Shown: one piece after another, positions 12,401-22,980 of the stretch
Layout: each line of letters begins with the position of its first letter
Numbering within the stretch: the stretch's first letter is position 1
NCBI RefSeq assembly: GCF_030247195.1
Contig: NC_080670.1
Span: forward strand, 28,413,497 to 28,477,496
Reading direction: 5' to 3'
Length of the DNA: 64,000 bases
From: Topomyia yanbarensis
Lineage: Eukaryota; Arthropoda; Insecta; Diptera; Culicidae
Notes under the pieces: model-generated
What the model was told of the DNA's origin: nothing
The model's input: only the letters and a program-made list of their open reading frames with translations
The model's database searches: none
Program-made: the position numbers and the translations under genes

Positions 12401-15400
12401 AAATAAGATTCTATTTACAAGAGAGGGCCAAAAGATTTTTTTACGAAAAAAATTAGTACAAGGGATTCAGTTTGATAAACAAGATTCTACGAAATATTTT
12501 ACAGTTATCTTAAAACTAACAATATAGCTTAGTACACAAAAGGGGGAACAAATATTTATGCGAAATTTCACAGATATCATAAAACTAGGGACACAATTCT
12601 ATTTACAAGATGGAGGACAAGAGATTCAATAAAGAGTAAAATTACAGCTATCTTAAAACTAGGAATACAGGGGCCCTATTCTCACAGTCACGTCACTTAG
12701 TGACTAGAAGGAAATTTTCTTCTAGTCACTAGGTGACGTGACTGTGAGAATAGGGCCCCAGAATACAAATTTGATTTTTTAACGAAGAATTATGCTTGGT
12801 CAAGATATTCAGAGGGGGGCCCATTATTTCATTCGTCTTGTTTATTGTAGGTATTCATTTTGAATATTTGACTAATTTTAAGTATATGATCTTTACATTT
12901 TAATTATTCATTTCATTCAGCTTTCTTTTTGTTCATTTTGTTCAATTGGGTTTATTTTATCTATTTTATTTGTTTCGTTCTTTGGATTCACTCAGATCAG
13001 TTTATTTTTTTGTGCATTTTATTGATATTTTTCATTTAACTTATTTTATTCGCTGTGTTCATTCTACGTATTCTATTCGTTATAGCAGTTCATACATGTT
13101 ATTCAGTTTCTTCATTTTAATAATCTGACTATTTTTTCAGTTTTATTCATTGCATCAAAATTATTTATTTAACACAATTTATTTTTTCTATTTATTTATT
13201 ACTTTTTATCATCGTTTAATTTTTCATTTTATTCAATTCATTTTGTTTTGGTTATTTTCTTCTTCTTTTTTGTTCATTTTATCAATTCTTTTCGATTTCT
13301 TTATTTGATTCGTTTGTTTTATCTATTTATTTTATTCAATTGATGTATTTTTTGTTTCATTCATTTCTATTATTTTATTCACTTTATCCATTTCATTCAT
13401 TGGATTCATTGTATTCACTGGATTCATTATATTCATTTCATTCGCTTGATTTATTTGATTCACTTACTTCATTTGATTCATTTGATTAATTTGATTAATT
13501 TGATTCATTTGATTCATTTGATTCATTTGATTATTTTGATTAATTTGATTAATTTGATTAATTTGATTAATTTGATTAATTTGATTAATTTGATTAATTT
13601 GATTAATTTGATTAATTTGATTAATTTGATTAATTTGATTAATTTGATTAATTTGAATAATTTGATTGATTTGATTGATTTGATTGATTTGATTGATTTG
13701 ATTGATTTGATTGATTTGATTGATTTGATTGATTTGATTGATTTGATTGATTTGATTGATTTGATTGATTTGATTGATTTGATTGATTTGGTTGATTTGG
13801 TTGATTCGATTGATTTGATTGATTTGATTGATTTGATTGATTTGGTTGATTCGATTGATTTGATTGATTTGATTGATTTGATTGATTTGATTGATTTGAT
13901 TGATTTGATTGATTTGATTGATTTGATTGATTTGATTGATTTGATTGATTTGATTGATTTGATTGATTTGATTGATTTGATTGATTTGATTGATTTGATT
14001 GATTTGATTGATTTGATTGATTTGATTGATTTGATTGATTTGATTGATTTGATTGATTTGATTGATTTGATTGATTTGATTGATTTGATTGATTTGATTG
14101 ATTTGATTGATTTGATTGATTTGATTGATTTGATTGATTTGATTGATTTGATTGATTTGATTGATTTGATTGATTTGATTGATTTGATTGATTTGATTGA
14201 TTTGATTGATTTGATTGATTTGATTGATTTGATTGATTTGATTGATTTGATTGATTTGATTGATTTGATTGATTTGATTGATTTGATTGATTTGATTGAT
14301 TTGATTGATTTGATTGATTTGATTGATTTGATTGATTTGATTGATTTGATTGATTTGATTGATTTGATTGATTTGATTGATTTGATTGATTTGATTGATT
14401 TGATTGATTTGATTGATTTGATTGATTTGATTGATTTGATTGATTTGATTAATTTGATTGATTTGATTGATTTGATTGATTTGATTGATTTGATTGATTT
14501 GATTGATTTGATTGATTTGATTGATTTGATTGATTTGATTGATTTGATTGATTTGATTGATTTGATTGATTTGATTGATTTGATTGATTTGATTGATTTG
14601 ATTGATTTGATTGATTTGATTGATTTGATTGATTTGATTGATTTGATTGATTTGATTGATTTGATTGATTTGATTGATTTGATTGATTTGATTGATTTGA
14701 TTGATTTGATTGATTTGATTGATTTGATTGATTTGATTGATTTGATTGATTTGATTGATTTGATTGATTTGATTGATTTGATTGATTTGATTGATTTGAT
14801 TGATTTGATTGATTTGATTGATTTGATTGATTTGATTGATTTGATTGATTTGATTGATTTGATTGATTTGATTGATTTGATTGATTTGATTGATTTGATT
14901 GATTTGATTGATTTGATTGATTTGATTGATTTGATTGATTTGATTGATTTGATTGATTTGATTGATTTGATTGATTTGATTGATTTGATTGATTTGATTG
15001 ATTTGATTGATTTGATTGATTTGATTGATTTGATTGATTTGATTGATTTGATTGATTTGATTGATTAGATTGATTTGATTGATTTGATTGATTTGATTGA
15101 TTTGATTGATTTGATTGATTTGATTGATTTGATTGATTTGATTGATTTGATTGATTTGATTGATTTGATTGATTTGATTGATTTGATTGATTTGATTGAT
15201 TTGATTGATTTGATTGATTTGATTGATTTGATTGATTTGATTGATTTGATTGATTTGATTGATTTGATTGATTTGATTGATTTGATTGATTTGATTGATT
15301 TGATTGATTTGATTGATTTGATTGATTTGATTGATTTGATTGATTTGATTGATTTGATTGATTTGATTGATTTGATTGATTTGATTGATTTGATTGATTT

Positions 15401-18400
15401 GATTGATTTGATTGATTTGATTGATTTGATTGATTTGATTGATTTGATTGATTTGATTGATTTGATTGATTTGATTGATTTGATTGATTTGATTGATTTG
15501 ATTGATTTGATTGATTTGATTGATTTGATTGATTTGATTGATTTGATTGATTTGATTGATTTGATTGATTTGATTGATTTGATTGATTTGATTGATTTGA
15601 TTGATTTGATTGATTTGATTGATTTGATTGATTTGATTGATTTGATTGATTTGATTGATTTGATTGATTTGATTGATTTGATTGATTTGATTGATTTGAT
15701 TGATTTGATTGATTTGATTGATTTGATTGATTTGATTGATTGATTTGATTGATTTGATTGATTTGATTGATTTGATTGATTTGATTGATTTGATTGATTT
15801 GATTGATTTGATTGATTTGATTGATTTGATTGATTTGATTGATTTGATTGATTTGATTGATTTGATTGATTTGATTGATTGATTTGATTGATTTGATTGA
15901 TTTGATTGATTTGATTGATTTGATTGATTTGATTGATTTGATTGATTTGATTGATTTGATTGATTTGATTGATTTGATTGATTTGATTGATTTGATTGAT
16001 TTGATTGATTTGATTGATTTGATTGATTTGATTGATTTGATTGATTTGATTGATTTGATTGATTTGATTGATTTGATTGATTTGATTGATTTGATTGATT
16101 TGATTGATTTGATTGATTTGATTGATTTGATTGATTTGATTGATTTGATTGATTTGATTGATTTGATTGATTTGATTGATTTGATTGATTTGATTGATTT
16201 GATTGATTTGATTGATTTGATTGATTTGATTGATTTGATTGATTTGATTGATTTGATTGATTTGATTGATTTGATTGATTTGATTGATTTGATTGATTTG
16301 ATTGATTTGATTGATTTGATTGATTTGATTGATTTGATTGATTGATTTGATTGATTTGATTGATTTGATTGATTTGATTGATTTGATTGATTTGATTGAT
16401 TTGATTGATTTGATTGATTTGATTCATTTCATTAATTAGCTTCAATTGCTTCGTTTGCTTTATTTGCTTCGTTTGCTTCATTTGATTCATTTGATTGATC
16501 CATTTGATTCATTTTCTCCAATTATTTAATTTCATTCGTTTCATGATCAGCCATTCCACTTATTTATTTGATTCAAATTGCTAATTGAGTTAAATTAATT
16601 AATTCAATTTAATGAGCTAATCTTGTTTGATTTTTGTATTTTATAAATTTGATTCATATTAATCATTCTATTCATTTGCTGAATTTGAAAACCTTTTATT
16701 TTATTTTATTTGTTTATTTCGCTCGTTTTATCGAATTTTTATAATTTATTCAGTTTATTCGAGGTTTTATTCGTGCAGAACTAGAAACTGTTGTGTGCCT
16801 ACTTCGCATGAGTTCTGTATTCTAATAAATGATCCAACAGTGATATGTGTATGAAATGTCTCATCTCAGTGCAAGGTGAATTAAGCTGGTCTTTATCAAA
16901 AATAAGACACTGTTTCAAATTTTGCTTGTTCAAATTATACTGGCAACTCTGTTTTTAAGATACAGTATACAAATTTCTAACCTCCCTCCTTAATGATGAG
17001 ATGGGTGTCGTGGTAGACCGGTTTGACCGCTAGATAAACCCGAATTGTTCATATTGTAAACAGTACATAATCTGTTTACAATATGAACAACTCGGGTTTA
17101 TCTAGCGGTCAAACCGGTCTACCACGACACCCATCTCATCATTATCTAAGTCTAAATGCAGGAAATCATTTCCAATAATTCTGACTTGTGATTTTTTCTC
17201 AAACTTTACCAGTTGACGCGAAAAACTTATACTGGCAACACTGTAATCAAAAGCAATATTTCTAGCCTCCCTTCCCCTTACCTGTGTACTGATTACATAT
17301 CTAAGTTGGTCAAAAAATACATGATTTGGCAGGCAATTTGCTCGTGTGGAAGGCGAAGAAATTTCAGCGGAACAACCGGAACGGTGAATGGGCAAGCATT
17401 TATTTCTTCTTTTGTGGTCTTACGATAGTCATACGTTCAGTTAGCCTCGACAAATGTACTGGAGTGGCACAAGGCTAAGTAGATCAAGTTTGTGCCAAAG
17501 GATCTTAATCCCGTGAATGTATCGGAATTGCATCCAATTTAGATAAACTTGTTCATCTTGAAGCAGGTATGGCGGGAGTATTTTAAGGAAGTGAAATCGG
17601 GAGCAGAAATGAGGATAAAATGGGTTTCAAAACAAAAACAAGTTGTCCCAGATCTTGTACAATTCCTTACGAGCATGGTTAAGGGAAAGATACGCGCATT
17701 CGTTTGTGGCTGTAAAATTGCTTAATACGAAAATGGAAAAAGTTCAATAATGTTTTATTCCCTGAAAGTTTCAAAACGATTTCGACAGTTCTAAATTGGT
17801 GCTCTATAATAGCACTAATAATGCATGAAAAAAAGGGTGTTAATCTCAGTACAATATTAACACAATATTTCACCTTTACGATAATCACATCAGCATTATA
17901 TCATAATATAGGGCTTAAAAGCTCTTAAAAACTGCCCTAAATGCAGTTATAAGGCAGATATAAGGCTGCATCATAATGCTTGTTGGTGACATAGTCTATC
18001 GGTCTTTTGATTCCATTAATTCCGTTCTTCTTTGGCATGACAAAACCGCCTGAACAACAATTAACAGAGCAATTGATTCAAGCGAACACTCCGTTTCCGA
18101 GTAGCGACTATTCCAAAAGCGATTCAAACGTCAAACGCTGACTGCATTGTCAAAGGAAGCTACCGCTTGAGTATCAATTTTACGCCGTTGGGACGTAATA
18201 GGCAGCGCTTTGTAATAGCCTGGTCGCCTACTGTCTGGCTGGCCCTCGGCTTTATTGGTCCCCTTTTCGCAGTCAACTCCATCAAACGCTGTTCTAGATT
18301 TCTATCTGTAAAATTTGCTAGCAGAGTTAGAACTGTCACTTATATATGTGTCATTTATATATGTGATGATTTAACAGTAAAGCTAAGGATGCTGTTATTC

Positions 18401-19372
18401 ATAGAAGCACTTTAGCCAGTCAGGAACATCAAAAGAAAGCATTATGATCATTTTTCCTACATGCGGAAGACATAGATCTGATGTGCCGGGTTTGGGAAGC
18501 ACAATTTTTTAAAATAGTTTAAAGAAACCGGGACTTCTAGGACCAACAAATTCAGATACCTAATATACCTGAATTCCAAAGGTTAAGATTGAAAGGCTCC
18601 GTAATCCAGAAGTTGGTGAAGATATTACGAGATCCGTGAATAGTGGAATTCGAATAATTCGATTTCAAGGAATCTAGAGACACGCAAATAATACATGAAA
18701 TGAGGAGGAGAGGTTAGTGGACAGCGAAATAAGTACTTTAATTTCTAAACCCAAAAATAACGAGAATACGGAATGAAATCAGATTACCGACTTATCTAAT
18801 TGCAAAATTAAGGATTCCTTGACTTTAAGAACTATTGATTTGCACACAACGTTCTTCATTTCGTGGAAGAGGAAATACCGTTTAAAGAGTACCTACAAGT
18901 CTACCAAAAAAACCTACACAAGACAACTTTTGTAGCTAGCGCTAGGAATAACCAAATTCCGTGATTAAGTTTCTGCTGAGTTTAGCAACATTGAAGCTCC
19001 CTTACTAATCCAGTTTATGCACTTCCTTCCATCCCATCAACAGACGATTCCATCGACAGCATCCCGAGCAAGATCAAGCTCAAGGTTAGCCTGCCCCACG
19101 TGGAGCTCTCCCGCTGCCAGGCGGTCTACTCCAACTACTCGGTACGCATCGCCGCGAGTCAGATCTGTGCCGGAGGTCGGAAAGCCCAGGACACCTGCCG
19201 GGGGGACAGTGGTTCCCCGTTGATGTACTACAGCCAACCACACGGGCGCTGGTTCGCCTACGGCATCGTCAGCCGGGGCCCGTCCCAGTGTGGAACGGAA
19301 GGGGTTCCCAGCATCTATACCAGCCTGTTCACGTTTGACGATTGGGTCAGCAGTACCATGGCTGCCAACTGA
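9402..19372 (+). CDS. CLIP-domain serine protease 4, split by an 8.7-kb intron
   Basis: Exons 9402-9456, 9527-9986, 10046-10335 and 19044-19372 join in phase into 377 residues. The first exon encodes a signal peptide (MVLRGAVILCAFLLLP). CLIP cysteines are at 30, 41, 47, 73, 79 and 80, a shorter C4-C5 gap than the sisters. Activation is after Arg112 (R|IFGG). His159 sits in TAGHC rather than TAAHC, with Asp223 in YNDVALL and Ser324 in CRGDSGSP. The last exon is joined because its acceptor (AG at 19042-19043) has the same phase and homologous position as the last introns of proteases 1 and 3, and because the upstream part lacks Ser while this part lacks His and Asp. Join confidence is high but needs transcript support. 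It is the most diverged paralogue. Confidence 0.88.
10658..11072. mobile_element. Foldback element, about 415 bp
   Basis: The arms are inverse complements around a perfect centre at 10880/10881 (AAGTATTCAATTGAATACTT). Inner arms share TTTGTGACGTCA. Outer arms share TTAGGTTCTTTACTGA, GTTAACCTCA and CTAGATTCGCTC. There are small indels between arms and no coding capacity. Confidence 0.75.
12310..12665. repeat. Diverged tandem repeats with core TATCTTAAAACTAGG
   Basis: About five imperfect copies spaced about 80-110 bp, each with a variant of ACAGCTATCTTAAAACTAG and a nearby CTATTTACAAGA or similar. No coding potential. Confidence 0.65.
12670..12759. mobile_element. 90-bp hairpin MITE
   Basis: An almost perfect inverted repeat from GGGGCCCTATTCTCACAGTC to its complement, with centre GGAAATTTTC. 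Flanks GGAATACA and AGAATACA could be an 8-bp target duplication with one mismatch, which would fit a hAT-type MITE, but this is not certain. Confidence 0.7.
13463..16426. repeat. 9-bp satellite/minisatellite (TTGATTGAT)n, about 3 kb
   Basis: The left edge (about 13468-13660) is made of TTGATTCAT and TTGATTAAT units. From about 13661 to 16420 the unit is almost only TTGATTGAT, roughly 300 copies. Exceptions include two blocks with TTGGTTGATTCG near 13789-13855, one TTGATTAAT near 14449, one TTGATTAGA near 15062, and three 13-bp units (9+4) near 15740, 15880 and 16340 that shift the phase. Degenerate TTCATTTGATTCATT-like sequence flanks both sides (about 12900-13460 and 16427-16760). The unit is free of stops in one forward and all three reverse frames, so the very long open frames here are artefacts. 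It sits inside the last intron of protease 4. Confidence 0.97.
16991..17144. mobile_element. 154-bp near-perfect hairpin MITE with TA ends
   Basis: Starts TAATGATGAGATGGGTGTCG and ends with the inverse complement. Arms of about 70 bp differ at one base and the loop is about 8 nt (between AACAG and CTGTT). The terminal TA on each side could be the target duplication of a Tc1/mariner-type MITE. The sequence just left (about 16936-16990) recurs in diverged form just right (about 17228-17275). Confidence 0.8.
17300..17700 (+). pseudogene. Fossil of ITmD37E-like transposase (C-terminal part)
   Basis: In broken frames the plus strand encodes YMIWQAICSCG, then GTVNGQAF, then a stretch like VEWHKAK-IKFVPKDLNPVN. 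These match in order the transposase at 20815-21834 (YLIWQAICSCG, GTVNGEIY, LEWYEANSVHFVPKDMHPPN). Several stops and frameshifts; the N-terminal DNA-binding half is absent. Confidence 0.75.
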
Positions 19373-19474
19373 GATAGAGCGGTGCTAGTGGAAACCCTTT
19401 ACTTTTTTTCGGCACGGCACGGCAACTCGAACAATGGTGAAGCATGCGTTTTTTGTGTTTTCACATAGAAGAAA

Positions 19475-19480
19475 AATAAA
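19475..19480 (+). promoter_or_regulatory. Polyadenylation signal AATAAA for protease 4
   Basis: AATAAA about 100 bp after the stop codon at 19372; this supports 19044-19372 as the true 3' exon. Confidence 0.6.
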
Positions 19481-20625
19481 AATTAAGACGTTTCGCTTGT
19501 TAATCCTGCTTTGGGACTAGACTAATCCTTTCTATTATGATACCCCCCGGTTCGAGCAGTGAGGACTGCTTTAACCTTACGGAGAACAAGGCAAATCGGA
19601 AAACAAGGTCAATCGAGAACAAGGTAACCCCTTGTCGAAGCTTTTCTTTTTTTTCGTGTATTATTACGGTTTTTTTGCTGCTTTCAACTGAACAACAATG
19701 AATCATCGAGGCAGGCCTTGCCGAGGGTGCCTGCTGTGGTTGCCGATAATAAGGCATAGAGAGACGACGTTTGCTACTCCACTCTCCAAAGCTGGGAACG
19801 AAAGCCGATGAAGGACGAAAACAATTGCGACAATGTAACCGAACAATCAAACATCCTGGCGCTCATTGGAAATAGGTTAGATCCTGGCTGGTGGTCCCAC
19901 TTGGAGACGCACGGACGTACAAATCTCAGTTCGGCTCGTCAAGGACTTGGTGGACTGGGGTGAACTATCACGTGATTCAAGAATCGAAGTCGGTTGTCAC
20001 CCATGGGAGCAGCAGCAGCAGCACGTGACCGAAGTCCTTGTTGCGCGGACTAATTTATCGCTGCTGCTGCTGTGGCGGGGGTCCAGAACTGTCCAGTTCC
20101 AAAATGAAACGAAACACACGCATAATGGGAAATTGATTGGAAAACTACTCGAACTGGTGGCAGGAATTTTGAAATTTCACCTAGCAAGCCTACTTGCTGT
20201 GATGGTGAAAAAAGGTAACCAAGGGTGACCATTCTGTGTTGGTGCGTATTCGAATCGAATCACCCCATTTTTTCCGATGAAACCGATGGTGGCCGGAGAA
20301 GGTTGTTAATTGAATGGACTTTTCAACGGGGCACGTGCCTCGAGTGGCGAAAACGGTTGAACTGGTTGGGGAGATGAAAAGTATCTGGAATTGAGGTTAA
20401 CTGGGATTCGATGGGAGAAGCCATTTGAATCCGGATGTTTTGTTTTGTTGTGTGCTTAGTCAAATTCTGGAGCAAAATATCTGAACTGATTCTCGAAATA
20501 GAACACGGAAGTTTGTTGCTGCTTTAGTCATGATTCGACTTTTTTATATGGCGCTTAAGGGGGGGGGGGCGTCTGGTGCAGTGCGCAAAAAGCATCGACT
20601 TCTTTTTTATCTGCTTAATTTGTAG
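19481..20625. other. Intergenic region downstream of the protease cluster
   Basis: No recognisable domain. It includes short CAG/GCT-rich runs near 20010 and 20060 and a G run near 20559-20569. Confidence 0.4.
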
Positions 20626-20689
20626 CACAGAGAACAGACGTCCATCTTCAGCATTCAACTTGTGTAAAAATCTAATGGTTTCGAAGGTA

Positions 20690-21985
20690 AAGGGCGAACA
20701 CGAAATTATTGCGACACCGAAAATGTCATGCCAATTTTCTTATAATGTTTAAAATCAAACCAAAATTTTAGGTTAGTTTTATACATATATTTACTTCAAA
20801 AATCAAAAGAAAAGTTAATCGATGGAGCCTTGAGTGTAAAATTGAACGCATTTTCGCTTGATGCCCTCCATCAAAGTCTTTACAGTGTCATCTGGTACCA
20901 GTTTCTCAGTTTTTTTCCCATTTTCTTAACATGTCCTTCTTGTCTTTGACTGTCTTCTTGCTCTTCCGAAGTTCCCGCTTCATCATTGCCCATTACTGCT
21001 CCACCGGGCGCAGCTCCGGACAGTTTGGCGGATGCATGTCCTTTGGAACAAAATGGACAGAATTGGCCTCATACCACTCCAGGACACTTTTAGAATAGTG
21101 GCATGATGCCAAATCTGGCCAAAATAGCGGAGCTTCGTCGTGCTGCTGCAAGAACGGCAAAAGGCGCTTCTCGAGGCACTCAGATTTGTAGATTTCGCCA
21201 TTTACTGTGCCCTTTGTCACGAAAGGCTCACTCCTCAGTCCGCAAGAGCAGATGGCCTGCCAAATGAGATATTTGGAGGTGAACTTCGACATTTTCTTCT
21301 TCTTAAATTTGTCGTTCACATAGAACTTGCTCTTGCCGGTGAAAAACTCCAACCCCGGAATTTGCTTAAAATCGCCTTTTTATACGTTCCGTCGTCCATC
21401 ACACAGCAGCCATATTTTGTCAGCATCTTCTCGTAGAGCTTCCGTGCCCGAGTTTTAGCCGTCGATTGTTGCCGCTCATCGCGGTTTGGGAAGTTCTGTA
21501 CCTTGTATATATGTAGTCCAGCTCTCTTCTTTGCATTCTGGACGTAGTTCTGCGACATGCCGATCTTTTTAGCCAAATCACGGCTTGAGACGTTGGGATT
21601 TGCTTTAATCATCCGCTTCACCTTTCCCTCCGTCTTTTTGTTCTCCGGTCCCGGTTTTCTTCCAGCTCCTTTGCCGTGGTCCAACGTCAACCGCTCCTGA
21701 AACCGCTTCAACACTCTGGAGACGGTTGAATGGTGAATGTTCAACATTTTTCCCAACTGCCGGTGCGACAGGTCAGGAAATTTCAGGTGTTTGGAAAGAA
21801 TTTGTTCTCTCGACTCGCATTGGTTCACCTCCATTTTCGTTGAATCGAAAAACACGACTTCGAGTTTGACAGCATGTAAACAATACACATCAATGAGAAA
21901 GTGTGCAAAATTTGGTTGATTTTTACCCAATAGTAAAAAAGTTATGCCCTGTTGAATGTGTCGCAATAATTTCGTGTTCGCCCTT
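20690..21985 (-). mobile_element. ITmD37E-like Tc1/mariner transposon, 1.3 kb
   Basis: Perfect terminal inverted repeats (AAGGGCGAACACGAAATTAT and on through TGCGACAC) at both ends, flanked by TA target duplications at 20688-20689 and 21986-21987. It lies inside the 7-bp-TSD element at 20626-22326, so it is the younger insertion. The identical TIRs suggest fairly recent movement even though the transposase is damaged. Confidence 0.92.
20815..21834 (-). pseudogene. ITmD37E-like transposase, damaged
   Basis: Minus strand. It opens at MEVNQCESREQIL (ATG at 21834) with a helix-turn-helix (LSHRQLGKMLNIHHSTVSRV) and a second DNA-binding helix region (SSRDLAKKIGMSQNYVQ). The first catalytic Asp lies in VMDDGTY, the second in FWPDLASCHYS and the acidic third residue in CPELRPVE, 37 residues after the second. 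That spacing defines the DD37E family known from mosquitoes. Lesions: a 1-nt deletion soon after VMDDGTY, a stop directly after RPVEQ, and a frameshift in the A-rich tail. It is therefore not expected to make active protein, though the ends could be mobilised in trans. Confidence 0.9.
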
Positions 21986-22326
21986 TAGTTGCGATATCCA
22001 AACCGGGTGCGCTACTGTCGTCATGTTTTTTTTTGTGCGACAGCGGTTATTCCTCTACCCAGTCAAACTAGTCCGGAACCGGTTCGGACTTCCAGTATGA
22101 ATCCCAGTTGAAATGCATGAACCGATAGAGTCAGAATCGGTTGTTTTATTTGAGCAAGATTCCACACTGAATCCATTCAGGATTTCGAACCGGTTCCGGA
22201 ATGGATTTGACGGATAGTTGGGATAAGTTGGTTTGGCGGCGCTAGTGTTTATCGTATATTAATCCAAATGTTTACACACGCTTTTTTTAAATATTTTTGT
22301 TCGATCATGGATGTTTGTTCTCTGTG

Positions 22327-22980
22327 TTTGTAGCATTGAACCTCTAGAATAGTCTCCCGCAATCTCTATGGCCACGCTGAACTTCTTTTGTTTTACACAG
22401 CCATGCATTCCTCGCGCACATTTGCTATAACGCACGCAACTTTCAATCTATCGGCAACAATTTTCGAAAAACGGACAGCGATTACAATACAGTGTAAACA
22501 AAATACTCTAAACCACTCACGAGAAAATACCTAATGGAACACCCTTTAATAGCGTTTTTCTGGAAACCTCGTTTTGCAAATTAGCGAGCACAATAACTCA
22601 AAAACTAATCAACGAAATTACTTAAAATTTTTTTTATGAGAATGCAAAATATGTGTAGCCTGTCGATGAACCACAGAAAACTGAATAATTTTTTTTTCTT
22701 CCTATGAGCGAATTTTACAGTAAAATATGAGAATTTTCGGTTTTTATGAAGCCACTAGCTAATACCCATCGCGCGTTGCTGCGACTCTCAACGAAATAGG
22801 AGGAAAACACAATTTGTTCAGAAGCAGAAGCGCCATCTAGCGGGCAGATAATCTCCAACCAATAGTACACAAATACGCTCCAGAACAAATTCCTACTAAT
22901 GTATGTATAAATTTTGACGGCAATCGGATAAGCCGTTTGGGAGTCCATAAATCATAAACATACAAACATTGACTTTTATA
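22327..22980. other. Intergenic, unassigned repeat-like sequence
   Basis: No domain seen. The stretch about 22740-22980 ends CATTGACTTTTATATA and continues on the far side of the next element as TATATAGATTTTCC, so one older repeat has been split by that insertion. Confidence 0.4.

Larger units (their letters stand above)
10336..19043 (+). other. Giant last intron of protease 4
   Basis: Donor GTGAGT at 10336 and acceptor AG at 19042-19043, phase 1. The same intron is 59 bp in protease 1 and 65 bp in protease 3. The inflation comes from repeats: a hairpin element, diverged tandem repeats, a 90-bp hairpin MITE, the 9-bp satellite, a 154-bp hairpin MITE and a transposase fragment. Around 17900-17985 a short piece resembles the element at 56705. 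About 18000-19000 shows nothing recognisable. Confidence 0.85.
20626..22326. mobile_element. TIR element with 7-bp TSD, copy 1 (interrupted)
   Basis: Starts CACAGAGAACAGACGTCCAT and ends with the inverse complement, slightly diverged. Flanked by exact 7-bp repeats TTTGTAG (20619-20625 and 22327-22333). Without the transposon inserted at 20690-21985 it would be about 0.4 kb, like copies at 36451 and 57655. The core (about 22060-22215) is itself palindromic, from CCCAGTCAAACTAGTCCGG to a matching end around CCGGAACCGGTTCG. No coding capacity of its own. Confidence 0.85.

Noticed and set aside
13446..16345. Plus-strand Leu-Ile-Asp repeat proteins (540, 222 and 156 codons)
   Set aside because: Same satellite in one forward frame. 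Breaks between them are single unit variants and 4-bp phase shifts, as expected for non-coding DNA.
13463..16426. CRISPR-like or telomeric array
   Set aside because: Units are contiguous with no spacers, so not CRISPR. The unit does not match the insect telomeric pentamer TTAGG and the array is internal to a gene.
13464..16490. 1008-codon minus-strand open frame (Gln-Ile-Asn repeats)
   Set aside because: It is the 9-bp satellite read in a frame that happens to lack stops. All three reverse frames are open, there is no start context, and it lies in an intron.
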